64,000 bases of DNA from Mixophyes australis. Its lineage: Eukaryota > Chordata > Amphibia > Anura > Limnodynastidae. The DNA is taken from contig JAVHZZ010000003.1 in assembly GCA_036250195.1 (NCBI GenBank), positions 333,620,375 through 333,684,374 of the forward strand, given 5' to 3'. The first letter of the stretch is position 1, and every line of letters begins with the position of its first letter. Both the position numbers and the translations under genes were made by a program. Positions 38,300 through 50,319 of the stretch are shown piece after piece. Below the pieces are notes generated by a model. The model saw nothing but the letters and a program-made list of their open reading frames with translations, ran no database searches and had not been told where the DNA came from.

Positions 38300-40690
38300 C
38301 TTGCAGAAAGCAGATCTACAGTTGGAAAGTATGATAGATTTCCTTCTAGGGTTATTCGCATATTACAGAGTCTAAACCCTGCCTATTTTTTTGAGGACTT
38401 GCGCTCTCAAATATCAAACTATTAAAAGCTCTTTACAAACTTTGTGTAGAATATCTTTGTAAATTAATAACCCCCATTTCAGCAAACATTCTTGGAAAAT
38501 ATATCTTGAGACATACGTTATATTTTTAAAGTGTATTTTATAATCTGAATAATAGATGACCTGGCTAAACATGAAATTCCAAATATCAAGATTTCCACAC
38601 ATTCCACCAAGAACAGACTTGAGCCCAACACAACAGTTCTATAATCTTCTTACAGGAAGCAGCAGAGAGATGCAAAGTGGCTGTGACTGATAAGTGTTTT
38701 TAAGAAGTGAAATGTGTTTTTCTTCACTAGTGTAAGTTAATGAAAATGTCCTGCGCTGAATGGATTAGTAATATAAAAGGAAAGAATTTTTTTTAACATA
38801 AATCAATAACAGCTTCTGCCACAATCAGTCACCGTGAGCGACTTGTCGTTTTATTTTTATACCAAAACAAGGTTATGGCAAAGATTATAGAAAACAAAAA
38901 CCAGCAATAAAAGATATGTAGAATTTATGTTTAGTTATTAACCTTTCTTAAACTTGCATATTGGTGCATGATGTCCTGCAGAAAAAGTGGGCTGGTGGGT
39001 GATCAGAAGTTGATGATGCAGGGCATGGCTTATATTCTACATCAATCTACAGAAACGGATTGACTATCAGGTAGGGTCATAGGCTCCAAAGGCAAATAAT
39101 GCAGAGATATTGTTTTAGTCCTACAGCAGGCATGTGAAAATAGCAATACATTGGCTCAGTAGATTGGGTTTATAGCTCTAATTGTGTTTACACACACATC
39201 TTGTGTGCTTAATGCTAAACACAGACTGATCTTTTAGGTTTTAAAGGGTCATTAAACCTACAATTCAGGTAGGCTTATATTAAAAAGCTACTAATCACTT
39301 AAAACCATCTCCAGAAATACATTAATACATTAGAACAAAGAATCATCAGACAGCTACTAAAATACACAGGCTACATAGGCTTAGAGAGCCTATGTATCAA
39401 AATTATTAATATAGTGCAGGAAGGTAATATAGTGCAGGAAGGCAGGATAAAAATAACAAGCGACAAACTTTCAAAATAGAGAGCTGAATGCAGTAAGTAA
39501 CATAAGGGGTTTTTTTGTTGTTGTTTTTTTGCAGTAAACACTTCCAAGTTATGAGTGCGTATGATTTCTGGCGTCAAACTATGTTTCTTGGTTTGTCCAC
39601 CTTGGAAGACCCCTATCTAATTAACCCTTCCTCCCATGCATAACAAATAGTGGTAGACCTCACAGGACCATCCCCAATTGCTTGAACACAGGAGCCGACT
39701 TGCACTAGTGCTCTTGGCGCTGGCGGACATTACTTTCGTCTATTGCTCACAACAGGGCTCTCTGGAAGCTTTTCTTATGCAGGGAAAACAAACATGATTC
39801 AGTGGTAGCCAGGTTTTGCTTCAGGAAATGAGGTGTTCCCAGCTGGTTTCATTAAGAACGTGGTGCTCCAGAAGTAGACAACCCCTTTAAAGTCTTATGC
39901 ACATAAGTGCCATAATGGTCAGTGATGATCCAGTGTATTAAATCATGTTGTTCATCTACAGACATAGTTCTGATCCAGTAAACTTTACAAATACAATAAA
40001 AAATAACTATATTTCAAAAATTAAGGTACTTTCAGTGAAAAACAGCTTTTAATTGGTGACTCCAACCCCTAAGTCATTATGTCACTTCAGGGCTTCTCCT
40101 GAGTGAGAAGTGAGGAAATACCTAGAAAGGTCAGGAATGAGGAGGACATTCTGTACTCATTACAGGATGTAGCTGATCTCTCATTACCTGAATAAACCAT
40201 CATGCTGCAGAATAACCAGGAACACCTTCCCTAAATATAAATCAACATAATGCCCCTTACATACCCAGGAAGGGCATTACATACATGGAGTTTCAATAGT
40301 TTTAAAAGAACAATCAGTGGCTGTTTTTGATCAGGTGGGTAACGTGTGTGTGTACACACACAACCAACACTATCAGAAGATAATTAGTGACATCACTTCT
40401 TAGTGAGCTCTCACTTACAAAGATTTCTATTTGCCAAAAGCTTTTAGTATGCATAGTACCAGGTGTCAATAGCGAATCTCCTGATTACAGGTTTGCCCAG
40501 ACAGATAAGGCGATATTGGTAAAGCAGAACAAACAATTTTAATAATCAGTTTTGGATCTGGTCATTTCCTGGCTATACATAACGATAAATGACCACTTAG
40601 ATGAAACACAATCTTTCAGATTGATCTATGGGTATTGCCCATAGCTTTACTGCACGTAGTCCTGGGGTCCCACGGTAAGCAGACCACGTC
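38300..40690. other. No gene recognised
   Basis: Non-coding sequence with a short direct duplication ATATAGTGCAGGAAGG (39410-39440). A GTGTGTGTGTACACACAC palindrome lies near 40348. No ORF of note. Confidence 0.5.
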
Positions 40691-40709
40691 TGGTTATTCT
40701 GCATAAGAC

Positions 40710-41174
40710 AATATGTTTTAAATACCTAAAGTATACAGAGGGGGAAGGGAATTTCTATATGTCGCACAAGTATGGAGAGCATAAATCCTTATTAGCATAA
40801 ATTTGAACAATATAGTTTAGTAATAATTGAGGGGTGCCACCTATGCAATCAAGGGATTATATAAACAAAAACAAAAGAAGGACCAAATTAGGTATCTCCT
40901 AGCAGGTGGTTTTGGAGCTATTATAGCTATATACTTTGGCAATACTCTATATAGGTATAGTCTACTCCATATGATAGATAGATAGGCTAGGGTGTAGCAT
41001 CCAGTGATTTTTAATACTCACCCATTGGTTTTAATACATGAATTTTATTTTATATTTCGCTGAACATTCAGATAATAAAAGTTAAGTTTTAATTTTTATT
41101 TTGGTTCTACACTACTTTATATAGCCAGGAGAGCAATAGTGCACCTAATTTGGTCCTTCTTTTGTTTTTGTTTA
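40710..41174. mobile_element. 465 bp insertion with 15-bp direct repeats
   Basis: Flanked by exact TATTCTGCATAAGAC at 40695-40709 and 41175-41189. The right end, CTTCTTTTGTTTTTGTTTAT, has an inverted partner inside at about 40860-40894 (ATAAACAAAAACAAAAGAAG, GACCAAATTAGGT). A 15-bp duplication is typical of target-primed retrotransposition, but the ends do not match any family I recognise and there is no ORF. Confidence 0.6.
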
Positions 41175-41189
41175 TATTCTGCATAAGAC

Positions 41190-43385
41190 GTCAGTCGGCA
41201 CTGGATAGGAAATATTGGGTTAAATTACAGTTAGAGTTCAGCAACATACTGCCAACATTTCACTTGACTTTCGTAAGTGTCGGGGCAGAATGAGCACCAA
41301 GTTCTGACGGTAGAATCTTTGAGTTCCGCTTCTGCTTTGCCATTCTGTGGAATAAGGTGGATATGTAGCAGAACAATTTTGAAATTGTTGATCATCTCTA
41401 GTTACAGTTTAGATAGGGTCCCAGCTAGTACTAGGACTCTGGGAACCCCACTGCACAGTAACTGTGCAACACCACTCTGTAAAGCTCAGGTTGCAGCCAT
41501 AAAGGCCTCAAAATATGTGTTCACAGCAGCTGCAGGGACATAGGGAATTGTCCACCTTGAAACAGAGTCAATGATTGTGGCTCTTGGAAGCCTAACTGAA
41601 GAGTATCATCAATATGGAAGGATGTGTAAGTATGATGATAGGTGAACGTAGCTGTTCAGGTCTGAAGAATGAGACAGCACAAGGGTGTTTCTTAAAATTA
41701 AAAAAAACGTAAAACTTTGTTTTTGCAGCTAAAATAAACAATTTTCTGTTATACTGTCTGGATGTATGTGTGTGCATGTATACACACAAACACACACTCA
41801 GAACAACGGCAGTTGGGAGTTATGGATGCAGGTCAAAAAGATGACAGTGAGTTGCAGGACATTACCGTCCCTTCCCCTGTGTATGAATCATCCAATCCAC
41901 GCAGTGCATTTCTGCAAAGCAAGTAAGCCTAGCTGTTAGTCACTCTCTGCCTGCTTAGTTATAAATCCCCACTCTCCTAAAATGGCAGCCTGCTGGAGGG
42001 GGTTGAAAGAGATCATCGCAGATATTTAGCTACGTGCTTCATTGATATTATTTACCATGGTACTAGACATATTTTGATACACATTAATGTAAAATAGTGA
42101 CTGTACTTCCCCCTTTTAACATTCTCAACTCCAAGGTGTATGCAAAAAAAACACAATTTCCATACAGTTTCATCCAAATGTATGTTGTACAACGTTGTCC
42201 ATATGCAAATGATTACTGTTGAAGAATACTTGCCTTTGTACCATTGCTAAACCCCTCTGCCTTTCATTGCATTATCTTCTAACATTATAATCACGGAGCA
42301 ACTAAGACGGATTTAGCTTTAGAAAACACCCCACTGACAGTGCTGCAAATTAGAAAATAAGAAGGTCTGTCAGGACAGCTGCACAAGTGGCATGAAGAGG
42401 ATCATTTAGAAGAGATATCCTTTTATTATATCCTAGTAACAAACGGCCTATATCTGAATAAATCCCAGCAGTGAATGAACTAGTGGAGATCATGAAGGCA
42501 CAGAGATCCACAATCCTCTGGGGCCAACTGTGCAATCCCATTGCCCCAGAGTTCGGGTGAATCGGGTCAGAGGGTCCAGAATGACATTTCAAGACAAAAA
42601 ATAAAAATTGAATGTTTAATTTACAAATGTAGCACAATCACATTCTTGTGTACATTTGGTAATAACAAACAAAACTTCTTGACTGTGTCTCATTTTATTT
42701 TGCTATGTTTACTAGAACAAAACCTCAAAAAAGCGTAGTTATCAACTGATTCAATTTTCAATTACTTTTTAACTTTAGATTTCCTAATTTTTATTTCACC
42801 CACTATACGTAATGTTCCATCAGCACTAACTACAAATCTGACATTTTATTTTTTTTATCTTATTTAGTTTTTGCTTAATCAGAGTTTGAACATTTCAGAA
42901 ATTCACAATTTGTGACGAGCATAAATATGCAAAACAAAAACACTTTTTTTCAGACTAGAATTGAGATATAACAAAGAGAAAACACATTTAGTTCAGAATG
43001 TTAGACTTTGATTGAAATCAGATTACTAGGTTGGAGGAAGTTAACACTTCAAGGTCACCGACTTGGATCTCAATGAGATCTTACGTTTTTAGTAATTTTG
43101 TTTGTTGCAACATTCGAAAAGTTTTCTATCTGTGTCTATAATGTAATTAATGTAGATGGAAGTGGTACACAGTCTGTTTGTGTGTTTATCACTCATCACA
43201 ATGATAAATGATAAGTGGAGCAAATTTAAATGGATGGTATTGGATGACAGATCAAATCTGATTATCAAGTATAATGATGTGTACGCGTCCAACTCCAGAG
43301 TGCCATTTAAATGAGTGTCCAAGTACTGATCAGTTAAAGGAATAGCTGATGAAGAAATTGGAAGACAGGATGATAGAAAGTGGCA
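41190..43385. other. No gene recognised
   Basis: Non-coding sequence. Open frames at 41277-41543 and 42350-42637 show no recognisable domain. Confidence 0.5.
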
Positions 43386-43388
43386 CAT

Positions 43389-43505
43389 ATCATCATTTAT
43401 TTATTTATATAGCGCCAGCAAATTCTGTAGTGCTTTAGAATTGGAAACAAACAGTAATAAAACAATACTGAGTAATACAGGCAGACAAAGATGTAAGAGG
43501 TACAC
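43389..43505 (-). mobile_element. Non-LTR retroelement 3' tail fragment
   Basis: On the minus strand: TATTGTTTTATTACTGTTTG, CTAAAGCACTACAGAATTTG, CTGGCGCTATATAAATAAAT and ATGATGATATG. Same family as 13366-13466. Confidence 0.65.
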
Positions 43506-43829
43506 AAACAGTGTTGGTCACTTGACAGGTTGAGATTTGAAATATTTATAAAAAGTGCTGAGGATTTTCTGAACACTTTCTGGGAAAAACTCCTAACATA
43601 GCAAACCCACTCTTTTATAGATCAACAGCAATTGGCGTACTAGAACTATTTTAAAACAACATTAAAGAGAATGAAGATGTCATCAGTTTAGACTGATGTG
43701 TTGACTTTGTGTTGCAGGACGATGCCCAGTCCTTTCATTAGAACAACGATCAAAACCTTTTTTTTCTCATTGAAAGCCCTGCTTTTGTGCCCTAGTGCTC
43801 GAAAAAAAAGGGTAATACTTAATAACATG

Positions 43830-45290
43830 CACAAGGGTGCAGTACGTGGCCCTCCTCAAAAGTAGAAGGGCCCTAGTCCCGGCCCCCAGATCCTTAGGAG
43901 GGAAGGGTCTTCAGACCACCTTCGTTGCAAGATTAGGGGGCCCCTTTAGCCCCTGGGATCCACCAAGGCTTCACCCAAGGCTCAACAACTGGTCCACCCC
44001 CAGAAGGATGGGCAATGATAGGGTGCAGGGTGGCCAGAACCTAAGGGCCACACAGCCCTCCCTAGATCGTCGTGGAAACAGAGCCCATAAGGGTCTAGCC
44101 GCACACCAAAAATCCATGAAAAAAAACACTCAAGTGAAAGTGACTGATAGGATGAACCGCATATGCCACCCTATCTGTTGCTGCTGGGAACCGGCTGGGC
44201 TTACTTTGCCACCGTTCCCTTTCAGTATCCCAAACACGCAGTAGGAAGGGCTTACAAATACAGGACTACTTACCAGCATCCAGAACTGGGTTTCTTCAGG
44301 GTAACTGATGCTGTGAGTATACCCCTTTACTGGTGTACCTGGGCTAGTACTCCTGACCTCTTCCTATAGATCAGGGTTGCTGTGGATAGATCCCTCCTGG
44401 CCTATCACACTGGCCAGAGCTGCTGGGTAGCGGCAGAGCAGTGTTACTGGTTGCTGGGTCCAAACCTCAGAAACAGCCGGGAACGGATTCGATTTTGGGT
44501 CTAATCTGTAGGTCACAGGATTTTCAGCATGGAAGATGTTTTCAAGCAGGTCTTTGAAGCAAGTGATGTTTATTTGCAGTCACACTGATTGAAGGTACGA
44601 GTGCTCAGGTCAGATGGAATCAGAAGAAGAATTTTTGATACAAGACAGGTTTTATACAGATTTGGACACAGCCTCACAGGCTATTTTTAGAATCAGGATG
44701 CAATTTGATTACCAAAACATGGATTTACATGCAATGCAAAGCTAACAATATTTACACTACTCTGTGATATCCTAAAACTTTACTGCAATTTCCTGGATCT
44801 TGTTTCAGACACAGAGAAAATCTAACAGCAGTCTAAGTATACCTTCCTATGCCTTCAAGGTGCTAGACCCTCACACATCAAAAGGTCTAATTAACATGGG
44901 TCCTTTCTTCCAACAGTTGCAGAATACACATTTCCTCCAAAGAAAATAATTCCCCAAGAAAAGTTGCGAAACCTCAAATAAGACACTTCCTTACACTAGG
45001 ATACACAAGAGACTTCCTAAACAAAAGCTTATTGTATCAGATGTATACATCAGAAATAATGAATTTCCTCTACAAAGGTTAAAACACCAAAAAAAAAATT
45101 CCCCTGGTTTCAGAAATAAAGATCTCTTTTAAAAAACATACCCACAATATAAAAAAAAAATACATTTTCAATTATATAAATAAGCACCCTGCGCTATTTC
45201 CTTTAAATAAATTTATACCATAAATTATTTATAAGGAATCCAATCACAGTGACAAACAAAAAGGTGTAAAAATAGAAAAATAAAAAAGTG
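43830..45290. repeat. Probable unclassified interspersed repeat
   Basis: Composition shifts to GC-richer DNA (GTGGCCCTCCTCAAAAGTAG, GGGGGCCCCTTTAGCCCCTGG, GGGAACCGGCTGGGC) and then to a long AT-rich region. The 135-codon frame at 43837-44244 is rich in Pro, Arg and Gly with no domain, and is best explained by composition. I cannot define ends or a class. Confidence 0.3.
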
Positions 45291-45570
45291 CCGAGTGGAT
45301 ACGGTCCCAGCCTCATGGCTAAGCTATTGTAAAAAAAATTGCCGCCCAGCCATAAGGCCGGGGCAAAAAGAAGCCAGGTGAGTAAAATGAAAGTGGTATA
45401 ATGTGCTAGGTGCCAACAAAATCACGTGTTTAAGGTGAACACCACCCCGGGTCACCACTCTGTGGGCACATTAGTCCCGGGCTTTCAACGCAGCATACCC
45501 GGCCCCTGGCCAGAGGACCAAGTACAGCTTTGCCATGACTGCACTTGATCTTAGCCAAAAGGCCAAGAAC
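45290..45570 (-). mobile_element. Candidate U2-headed interspersed repeat, copy 2
   Basis: Behind the U2-like head the minus strand reads through GTACTTGGTCCTCTGGCC, TAATGTGCCCACAGAGTGG, GGGGTGGTGTTCACC and CCTTATGGCTGGG. Parts of this line up loosely with the sequence behind the head at 2.8 kb. The far end is not defined. No ORF belongs to it. Confidence 0.4.
45538..45569 (-). repeat. U2 snRNA 5'-end-derived sequence (copy 2)
   Basis: The minus strand has TTCTTGGCC followed by TTTTGGCTAAGATCAAGTGC, matching U2 nucleotides about 6-37 with two differences. One of them, C-to-T in CTCGGCC, is shared with copy 1. The rest of U2 is missing. Confidence 0.75.
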
Positions 45571-45599
45571 AATGATCAAAACTATTGTACTTAATTTCA

Positions 45600-46735
45600 T
45601 CTGGATCCCTGTAATAGACTGCAAAGGGATGTACAGTTGCTTCTTTGTTCCAATGAATGGACTGAGCTTCGCGCTTGTGGCTAGAAAAAAAATGGCAAGA
45701 AAATGGCAAGACATAACTTACAGTATGAATTTATTTCTATTACCGGTGCAGCATGCCTGGTGCATGTGTATGAAAGCACTAGTATTTTGGAAACAGCTTG
45801 TTTATGTAAAATTCAGAAACAGGAAATCACATGTAAATTAGAATCTTCTGTGGGCCAAGATCAGGGGGAAGGCATCACCTTGACAACTTCATGGTCTATG
45901 GGGACTGTGAAAATGCCTTATTTATCAAGCTCCACCCCAACAGCTAATGGCATTGGCCATTCTATCTTATGGGGAGAGGGATCTTTGGATCTCTCCCTTC
46001 ATGCTCCTTATCTCCCTCTTATTGCAAATTGTGCAAAAGCCAAGTCAGAACCTGTGTGTAAAGCGATTGTGACCACTTTACTATAGACTATTCGCTGGGA
46101 CAGACTCCTATAGGAACCGCTGTCTAGGCTGAAAAGTTTATTAAGAAATAGGCATGTTAAATAATTTCATATCATTGTGATCAGAAAGAATAATTAACAT
46201 GAAGAAAATACAATGGGTCACAGAGAAACCCCTTAGAGTAATATGCTTTAAATGAGCTTGCTGTTGCCCGTATGTCCAGCATCCACGATGGTAACATGCA
46301 GCCTGGGAGGAGGAGGGACGAACAGACATGGATATGGCACTGCAGCACCTGCTATAGGTTTGCAACGATAGGCTAATGTTAGAGTAATACAGAGATAGGT
46401 AGCTATCCATGAGAGTTTGGTAGATGTCTTCCTGCAATCAAGGTTATGACAATTTTCTTTACTCCAGCCCAGTAGTGAAATCTATTATATAACCCTTCAA
46501 ATGATATAGTGACATCCAGTGATCCAGAGGAACATCAAATAAGAAATAATAGCTCCATTTGTGTGCACATAAAGAGATGTCCATTTATTTTCATTCACAT
46601 TCCAAATTGATAATAGGATGATCTGCAAACATTGCTATTTCTTTATCTGCTAAGTTACAACTGAAAAAAGGGTATAAATATCCTGTTTCTTAACGCTTGT
46701 ACACAAGTCACTGGAATCAGGCATTCACTGTCTTT
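45600..46735. other. No gene recognised
   Basis: Non-coding sequence; overlapping short open frames at 45.5-46.1 kb show no domain. Confidence 0.5.
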
Positions 46736-46743
46736 ACTTAAAG

Positions 46744-47013
46744 CATACTTGCCCACTCCCTGGAATGTCCCCGGAGACTCCCAAATTCCAGGTAGGTCTC
46801 CCTGACTCTCAGGAAAGGAGGTCATTCTCCCACATCCTGTCCACTTCCTAGTAAGATGGGAGTCCCCAATTCCAGTGTTAAAATGGCGCTTTGGCATCAC
46901 TGTGCCGCAGGGCCAAAATGATATAATTTGCCGGACTCTGCCTCCTTCCGCCCTCATGCTTCACCACCCCTTTGGGATCTTACCTGGGGGAGGAATAAAC
47001 GTTGGCAATTATG
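46744..47013. mobile_element. hAT-type MITE, copy 2
   Basis: 270 bp, ends CATACTTGCCCACTCCC and GTTGGCAATTATG. Flanked by a perfect 8-bp duplication ACTTAAAG (46736-46743 and 47014-47021). Same ends and length as the 34558-34828 element. Non-coding. Confidence 0.88.
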
Positions 47014-47024
47014 ACTTAAAGCCT

Positions 47025-49330
47025 GCTAAACACTAAAAGTCCAAAAAATAATATTATGGGATGGAACTGTACATACACACTTTCTACCATGCCTTTATAA
47101 AATGTAATGTGCTCATTATGTCCACAATATACTCTGCTGTAGAGAGGCTATGGGAATATGCTTTGAATGCTCCATTGAAAGGGATGACAAATGTATTGTC
47201 CTCACTTCTAAAAGGTGTTTTCAAGGCCTGTATATACAGGCCTAAGGGATAATTATTTGCAAAGTGCAGCAACATAAACAGAGAAAGACTATAAGTAAAT
47301 CCCATGAAGAAGTAGAAGCCATCTGAAAAGTTCTACTGTAGAATACAAGGAAATGTGGGAGTGTGAGAGCCTGATATACAGAACAATCTTTAGGCACTCA
47401 CTTGACACAGGTTGGGTGAATTCTCCAGCACACAAGAACAGGTTAGAAACAATGTTATAATGTGATTGAATATGTTAATTTTTTCCCACCAAAAGGTATC
47501 AAAAATGACTTACTTTCAGTTAATTTTACTATGAATTGGGGGGCATACATCTATAATAAACAATGAGCTACTTTTACTAGCCATCACCTTACGCAGTAAT
47601 TTTTCCTTATTTTTTTTTTTTTATACTTTTCCCCCAATATATCATATAACAAGTAAGTCTTTACAAACAGATTACATTTTCTTCCAGAGAATATTTTTAT
47701 AATAATAAAGGTCATGATTTTAGTATAGTGTTCACATGGCAACTGCTGCAGCTCGTTCACACGTTACCGAATCTAGCAGGTTTGTTTCTACAAGGTTTGC
47801 TCAGAAACAAAAGGCCTTACTGTAGCAATGTTCTAAGATAATGTCACCAGCTCACTGCTGTAGTAATTTAGATTTTGTGGCCATAAGGTCAATGACAGAG
47901 AGGTTATGGCGTGGCCTGGCTGCACAGATCAGTAATTATTTTAAACTCAACCTAACATTCACACCTAGAATACTTGTCTTTCAAACATCAAATTGCAATT
48001 TACCCGACTGATCGTAAATAAAACGGCATAATTCATATATACAATCATCAGTACTTCCACCTTGCTAGCTCGTACCACAACAGTCCACAGAGCAAAGATT
48101 ATGGAAGGACAGTTTCTTGCCTGGATGTTATTGTATTGTAAGCTGTTCTCTATAGTTGTGTCTGGAGGTATATGTAATGTAAAGGGAGAGACACTAATAC
48201 TACGTGTCACTCCGGCAATGTAAAACATTGGGACTTGTGTTGGAAGACTACACTGTAGGAAGGCTCCTGCAGACAGATGCTATAACCACTACATTTGTGA
48301 TGTTTAAAAATGAAAGTTGGTGATTGTAAAAACGAAGTGCAGGCAAAGTTGACACAGACAGCCTGTTCTCATCTGTTCAGGCGATATCCGTCTGTCTCAG
48401 TGCAATGGCACAAAAAAGTGACTGCAACTAATCTGCAAATGAATTGAATGCTGTGTTGCTGCTCGGGAAATGTGATCTGCCTTAGGGTTGGGGTGGGGAA
48501 AGCAAAGGGCTGAATACTTACCCCTCAGCTGGTTATGCAGTCACCTTTATGTGATTAGCCTGTTTGGAATGTAGAATCAGAGAGCAAACCTCCAAAATGT
48601 AAGACATATGGAACCTTTTTACTAAGGTATACAACATGTCAAGACAAACCAACGTTCTTCTTGCACATTTTCAGAAGAATAATAAACATACTAGGAGATA
48701 TCTGAAGAAAAAGTGTCTCTTGTTTCCAAACGTATATGAATTCTGTGCATCTACTACGGAATAATTAGGAGCGTTACACCAAGAATATGCTTTTGTTTAA
48801 TTCTGATTTCTGACGTTTCTTGGAAATGAATGCCCTTGTTTATGTATATTAGTATCCATCAGAAAGTTAGACCAAACAAGCAGACATCGCTGCTCATAGC
48901 ACAATAGGTTAGAGTAATGAAATGATAGTAAATGAAGTACATAGTTTTATTAGCAGTTGGATATTCTTTATAATAACGTTGAAGGGGAAAACACAGAATA
49001 CTTTAGGTCTTTCTACTTGCTGACATTTTACTTGTATGTGCACATTTGCAGAGATACAGGAAAAAGTTGGACTGCAGTGAATGAGCTCTTTTGATAGGTA
49101 AAGGTTTGTATTGTATGATGAGAAAATGCTGTCCACACATTCTTTCTTGCTTCAGTAATGGAATTTCTTTCATGCTTGTAATTTCTGAGAAGTGACATCA
49201 ATAATTACAGGGGCGTTGCTAGGTTTAGCACCAGGAGTTCAGGCCCTAATCTTAATCACAGTGTCCCAGGTCATTTTTTCAATCAGTCTGTTTTATTTAT
49301 TTATTTTTACACTTCAGGTGGTTATGCCAC
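47025..49330. other. No gene recognised
   Basis: AT-rich non-coding sequence, no recognisable repeats or domains. Confidence 0.5.
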
Positions 49331-49340
49331 TTGTCAAAAT

Positions 49341-49633
49341 TATAGTTGCCGACTTTGTGACCCTGTCCTCCAGGAGGACAGGTCACGTGACAAGGGTAGG
49401 AGAGGGTGTGGTGACATCTTTGTGTCACCATAGCCACGCCCCCACTATAAAATGCCTAAATTCACTGCATTCATTGAATAGCGGGGATTAATGACGTGAC
49501 GAAACCCTGCCCCCGATATTCAATGCCGTGAATTTCGGCACTTTTTAGGATCCGGATGGGTTGCCTACTCTTCCGGGAGGACTCGCCGAAATTTGGGAGC
49601 CTCCTGGAAATTCCAGGAGAGTAGGCAAGTGTA
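49341..49633. mobile_element. hAT-type MITE, copy 3
   Basis: 293 bp, ends TATAGTTGCC and GGCAAGTGTA, flanked by GTCAAAAT (49333-49340) and CTCAAGAT (49634-49641), 6 of 8 matching. It contains GGGAGGACTCGCC, GAGAGTAGGCAAGT and a hairpin GTCCTCCAGGAGGAC (about 49365-49379). More diverged than copies 1 and 2 but with the same end structure. Confidence 0.65.
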
Positions 49634-50161
49634 CTCAAGATTTGGACATATCAGTTTAGGTCTCCTGTGAACACATTCCTCCTGACAGGAAAAGTTCAGC
49701 ATTCTATTCATAGCTCATTTAAACTAAATTTCACATCCTACATATCAGTTATGTCCATGAAAGTGAAATATTTCAATTGCTCCATGACTCCAACACCGCA
49801 CTTCGTATCTTGTGTCAGACTGCTCACTTCCACTGCAATGATGCAGAGAATTACACTCCATCCAATCCTCTTCAGCAGTGCCCTCTTTCTGCATATGTCT
49901 CATATGTTGACTTGGACTGTATGGATGGAGTCATCCCTCTCTGTGAACCGCCCGGGTCTGGCGCTTGGCGACTTGTAATAAGCAGAGTTCCAGGGAATAA
50001 TCCCCCCACCTGTTTGGTCCAAAGCTTTAACAGAAAGACTAGTTTTTTGAAGATAAGCTATTCCTGATGCTGCCAGGCTGGTTGGTATGCAAGCTGCTTA
50101 CATGCTAAGACGTCATTTTGGACAATCACCTCATTTGCTTTTTGAAGTAGTTTCTCTGTAT

Positions 50162-50281
50162 CTGTGGCTCTCCAGGTGTTGCGAAACTACAAGCCCCAGC
50201 ATGCTTCGCCAGTAGATAGCCAGCCGATATCTGGCAAAGCATGCTGGGTTTTGTAGTTTCACAAAACCTGGAGAGCCCCAG
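50162..50281. mobile_element. Hairpin MITE with ZNF143-like motifs
   Basis: Left arm CTGTGGCTCTCCAGG, GAAACTACAAGCCCCAGCAT (50162-50208) is inverted at 50231-50281 (AAGCATGCTGGGTTTTGTAG, CCTGGAGAGCCCCAG). Each arm holds an ACTACAA-CCCAGCATGC motif resembling the ZNF143/STAF site. Open frames across it are incidental. Confidence 0.75.
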
Positions 50282-50319
50282 GTTGGCCAGGTCTGCTCTA
50301 TATTTAACTTCATTTGTGA

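Noticed and set aside
37943..38425. 160-codon and 135-codon open frames on the + strand at 37.9-38.4 kb
   Set aside because: They run through a 60-bp tandem array whose unit is a multiple of three, so open frames with 20-residue repeats are expected. No start context or domain supports a gene.
43837..44244. 135-codon Pro/Arg/Gly-rich + strand frame
   Set aside because: Lies in a GC-rich, probably repeat-derived patch, with no recognisable domain or splice context.
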